12,496 bases of DNA from Thiobacillus sp. (GTDB lineage Bacteria; Pseudomonadota; Gammaproteobacteria; Burkholderiales; Thiobacillaceae): assembly GCA_020217265.1 (NCBI GenBank), contig JAIWOS010000188.1, forward strand, positions 1 through 12,496, in the 5' to 3' direction. Position numbers and translations under genes: made by a program. The number at the start of each line of letters is the position of its first letter. The first letter of the stretch is position 1. Under the pieces are notes generated by a model. It did no database searches and was not told the DNA's origin. It saw only the letters and a list, made by a program, of their open reading frames with translations. Positions 11,413 to 12,496 of the stretch are shown here, piece after piece.

Positions 11413-12210
11413 TCAGGACGGGCAGCGCATGTCGGCGCCCAGCTTCATCCACTTCACGAGCCAGGCCTTCGCGCGTTCGCGCGCGTGGCGCTTGGCGATT
11501 TTTTCTTCCGGCGTCTGGTCGGGGCGGAAGTCGAACGCGCGCCGCGCCATCGGGTATTCCTGCCAATCCACCGGCACGCCGCGTTCCCACAGCGCGTAGA
11601 ACGCCCGGCCGCCGTTCATGCGGCGCAGTTCGTAGTCGGCGTCGCCGATGAGGTAAAGCATGGGCGTGGTGATCTGCATGATTTCCGGCGCCACCCGGAA
11701 CAGCTGGTCGGGCTCGGGGGCGTTGGGGTTCTGCATGTGGCCGTAGTAGCTGACGATGGCGGCGATGTCCTGCCCGCGCTTGGCCGCGAGGCGAATCGCG
11801 TAGTAGGGCCCGCGCGAGAGGCCGACGATGCCGACCGGCTGCTTGCACGCATTGGGCAGCGCCTTCAGGTAATCGAGGCCGGCTTCCACGTCCATTTCCG
11901 TCTCCGGGTTGTGCGCGGAGGGCCAGCGCTCGATGAAGCGGCCGCTCTGCCAGTCGGGCGCGACGACGAGAAAGCCCTGTTCGGCGAGTTCGCGCACGTG
12001 CGCGCGCTCGTCGCCCTCGTAGCCGCGCTTGGCGTGGATGAAAAGCACGGGCGGGAAAGGGCCGGCCCCGGTCGGGGTGGCGATCTCGACCGGCACCTCG
12101 GAGCCGTCGGCGGCCTTGATCGTGGCCTTGTCGAGCGTGACGCCGTTGGCGTGGGCGGTGAGGGCAAGGGCCGATGCTAAGATGGCGGCCGCTATGGCGC
12201 GGATATTCAT
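11413..12210 (-). CDS. Exported dienelactone-hydrolase-like alpha/beta hydrolase lacking the usual catalytic histidine
   Basis: A 265-residue alpha/beta-hydrolase of the dienelactone hydrolase group with a signal peptide (MNIRAIAAAILASALALTAH, cleaved near ANG), so it should be periplasmic. The nucleophile elbow is GLSRG with S132, where classical dienelactone hydrolases use Cys. The acid is probably D192 in IGDADYEL. The His expected in the YPxAxHxF segment is replaced: the sequence reads YPMARRAF, with R224 at that place. The first loop HAKRGYEGD also lacks the HEIFG form of the true enzymes. Activity is therefore doubtful or altered; substrate unknown. The ATG at 12210 has GGGGA seven bases upstream; the upstream in-frame extension to 12276 would sit before the signal peptide. 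It is transcribed alone, divergent from the TonB-like gene. Confidence 0.82.
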   Translation of the reverse strand: MNIRAIAAAILASALALTAHANGVTLDKATIKAADGSEVPVEIATPTGAGPFPPVLFIHAKRGYEGDERAHVRELAEQGFLVVAPDWQSGRFIERWPSAHNPETEMDVEAGLDYLKALPNACKQPVGIVGLSRGPYYAIRLAAKRGQDIAAIVSYYGHMQNPNAPEPDQLFRVAPEIMQITTPMLYLIGDADYELRRMNGGRAFYALWERGVPVDWQEYPMARRAFDFRPDQTPEEKIAKRHARERAKAWLVKWMKLGADMRCPS

Positions 12211-12303
12211 GTTTGTCCCCGGTAGGAAAGCTGGCTGCCATTCTAGGCCAGTCCGCGGTTGCGCGCGGAGGGTCAAACCCTATCCCGGCCCGGTGAACTG
12301 CCT

Positions 12304-12496
12304 GTGAGCCGGACGTTCGAAGAACCCACGATTCCCGCCGTGCCGGCCCGCGTGCAGCGTCCGCTGCTGGCGCTGTGGATTTCGCTGGCCCTGCACGCGG
12401 CGGTGATCGGGCTGGTGCGGGTCGCCCCGCCGGGGGGCACGGGTGCCGGCGGGCCGGTCATCGAGGCGCGCCTGATGCCGGCGCCGACCACGCCCG
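12304..12496 (+). CDS. TonB-like energy-transducer protein, N-terminal part (runs off the window)
   Basis: An open frame from GTG 12304 with no stop before the window end, 64 codons visible. It shows a short polar N-terminus, one hydrophobic segment (LLALWISLALHAAVIGLVRV, about residues 21-40) and then a Pro/Gly-rich stretch with PVIEARLMPAPTTP. A single anchor followed by a proline-rich periplasmic spacer, with the pattern SLALHAAVIG, is typical of TonB-family proteins. The start is uncertain: GGTGA eight bases upstream is a weak ribosome binding site, and GTG 12340 is an alternative. The C-terminal TonB domain that would confirm the call is outside the window. It is divergent from the hydrolase gene, with 93 bases between them. 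Confidence 0.65.
   Translation, partial: MSRTFEEPTIPAVPARVQRPLLALWISLALHAAVIGLVRVAPPGGTGAGGPVIEARLMPAPTTP

Noticed and set aside
12240..12276. Sigma-70 promoter for the hydrolase gene (TTGACC and TAGAAT on minus)
   Set aside because: The two elements are separated by 25 bases, far from the usual 17, so the pairing is probably accidental.
1..12496. CRISPR arrays, tRNA, rRNA, insertion sequences, phage attachment sites
   Set aside because: No regularly spaced repeats, cloverleaf genes, transposase frames or terminal inverted repeats were found by eye in either strand.

Overview
The window is GC-rich, tightly packed DNA from a betaproteobacterium. The combination of a flavocytochrome c sulfide dehydrogenase pair (fccA-fccB) with an ABC-type nitrate uptake operon suggests a Thiobacillus-like sulfur-oxidising chemolithotroph. 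That assignment is inferred from gene content only.

Layout: 1-373 (+) is the C-terminal end of an ECF sigma factor. Everything from 404 to 12210 is on the minus strand, so read it right to left. It starts with a dienelactone-hydrolase-like exported protein (12210-11413), then a 483-base regulatory gap, then fccA (10929-10618) and fccB (10600-9296), closed by a strong terminator (9273-9239). Next come the ANTAR antiterminator nasT (8960-8400), a PilJ/PAS/HPt/CheA-type sensor kinase (8132-6072), a CheY-like receiver (6075-5665) and a CheX-like phosphatase (5668-5192). These are followed by nrtA-nrtB-nrtD (4929-1917), a cysteine-containing protein of unknown function (1907-1404) and a PDC-domain membrane protein (1387-404). 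At the right edge, 12304-12496 (+) is the start of a TonB-like protein.

The most notable result is regulatory. nasT, the sensor gene and nrtA each have the same layered control region: an NtrC-like dyad, a sigma-54 -24/-12 promoter, and a short leader ending in an intrinsic terminator just before the ribosome binding site. In the sensor and nrtA leaders, a small hairpin with the identical hexaloop AAAGGC (A at loop position 1, G at 4, as in ANTAR target RNAs) overlaps the ascending arm of the terminator, so the two folds exclude each other. The simplest reading is that nitrogen limitation (NtrC, sigma-54) starts transcription and NasT lets polymerase past the terminators. This would control both the nitrate transporter and a chemosensory-like CheA-CheY-CheX module whose periplasmic domain carries a NarX/PilJ-type P-box. 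A CheA/CheY/CheX set inside a nitrate-assimilation regulon, without CheW or receptors nearby, is the best candidate for an undescribed system.

A second regulatory signal is upstream of fccAB: a probable sigma-54 promoter with three same-orientation copies of an 18-bp dyad, TRTCGCCG-N5-CGACR, at about -120, -174 and -239, arranged like enhancer sites for an unidentified activator. No tRNA, rRNA, CRISPR array, IS element or phage gene was seen.
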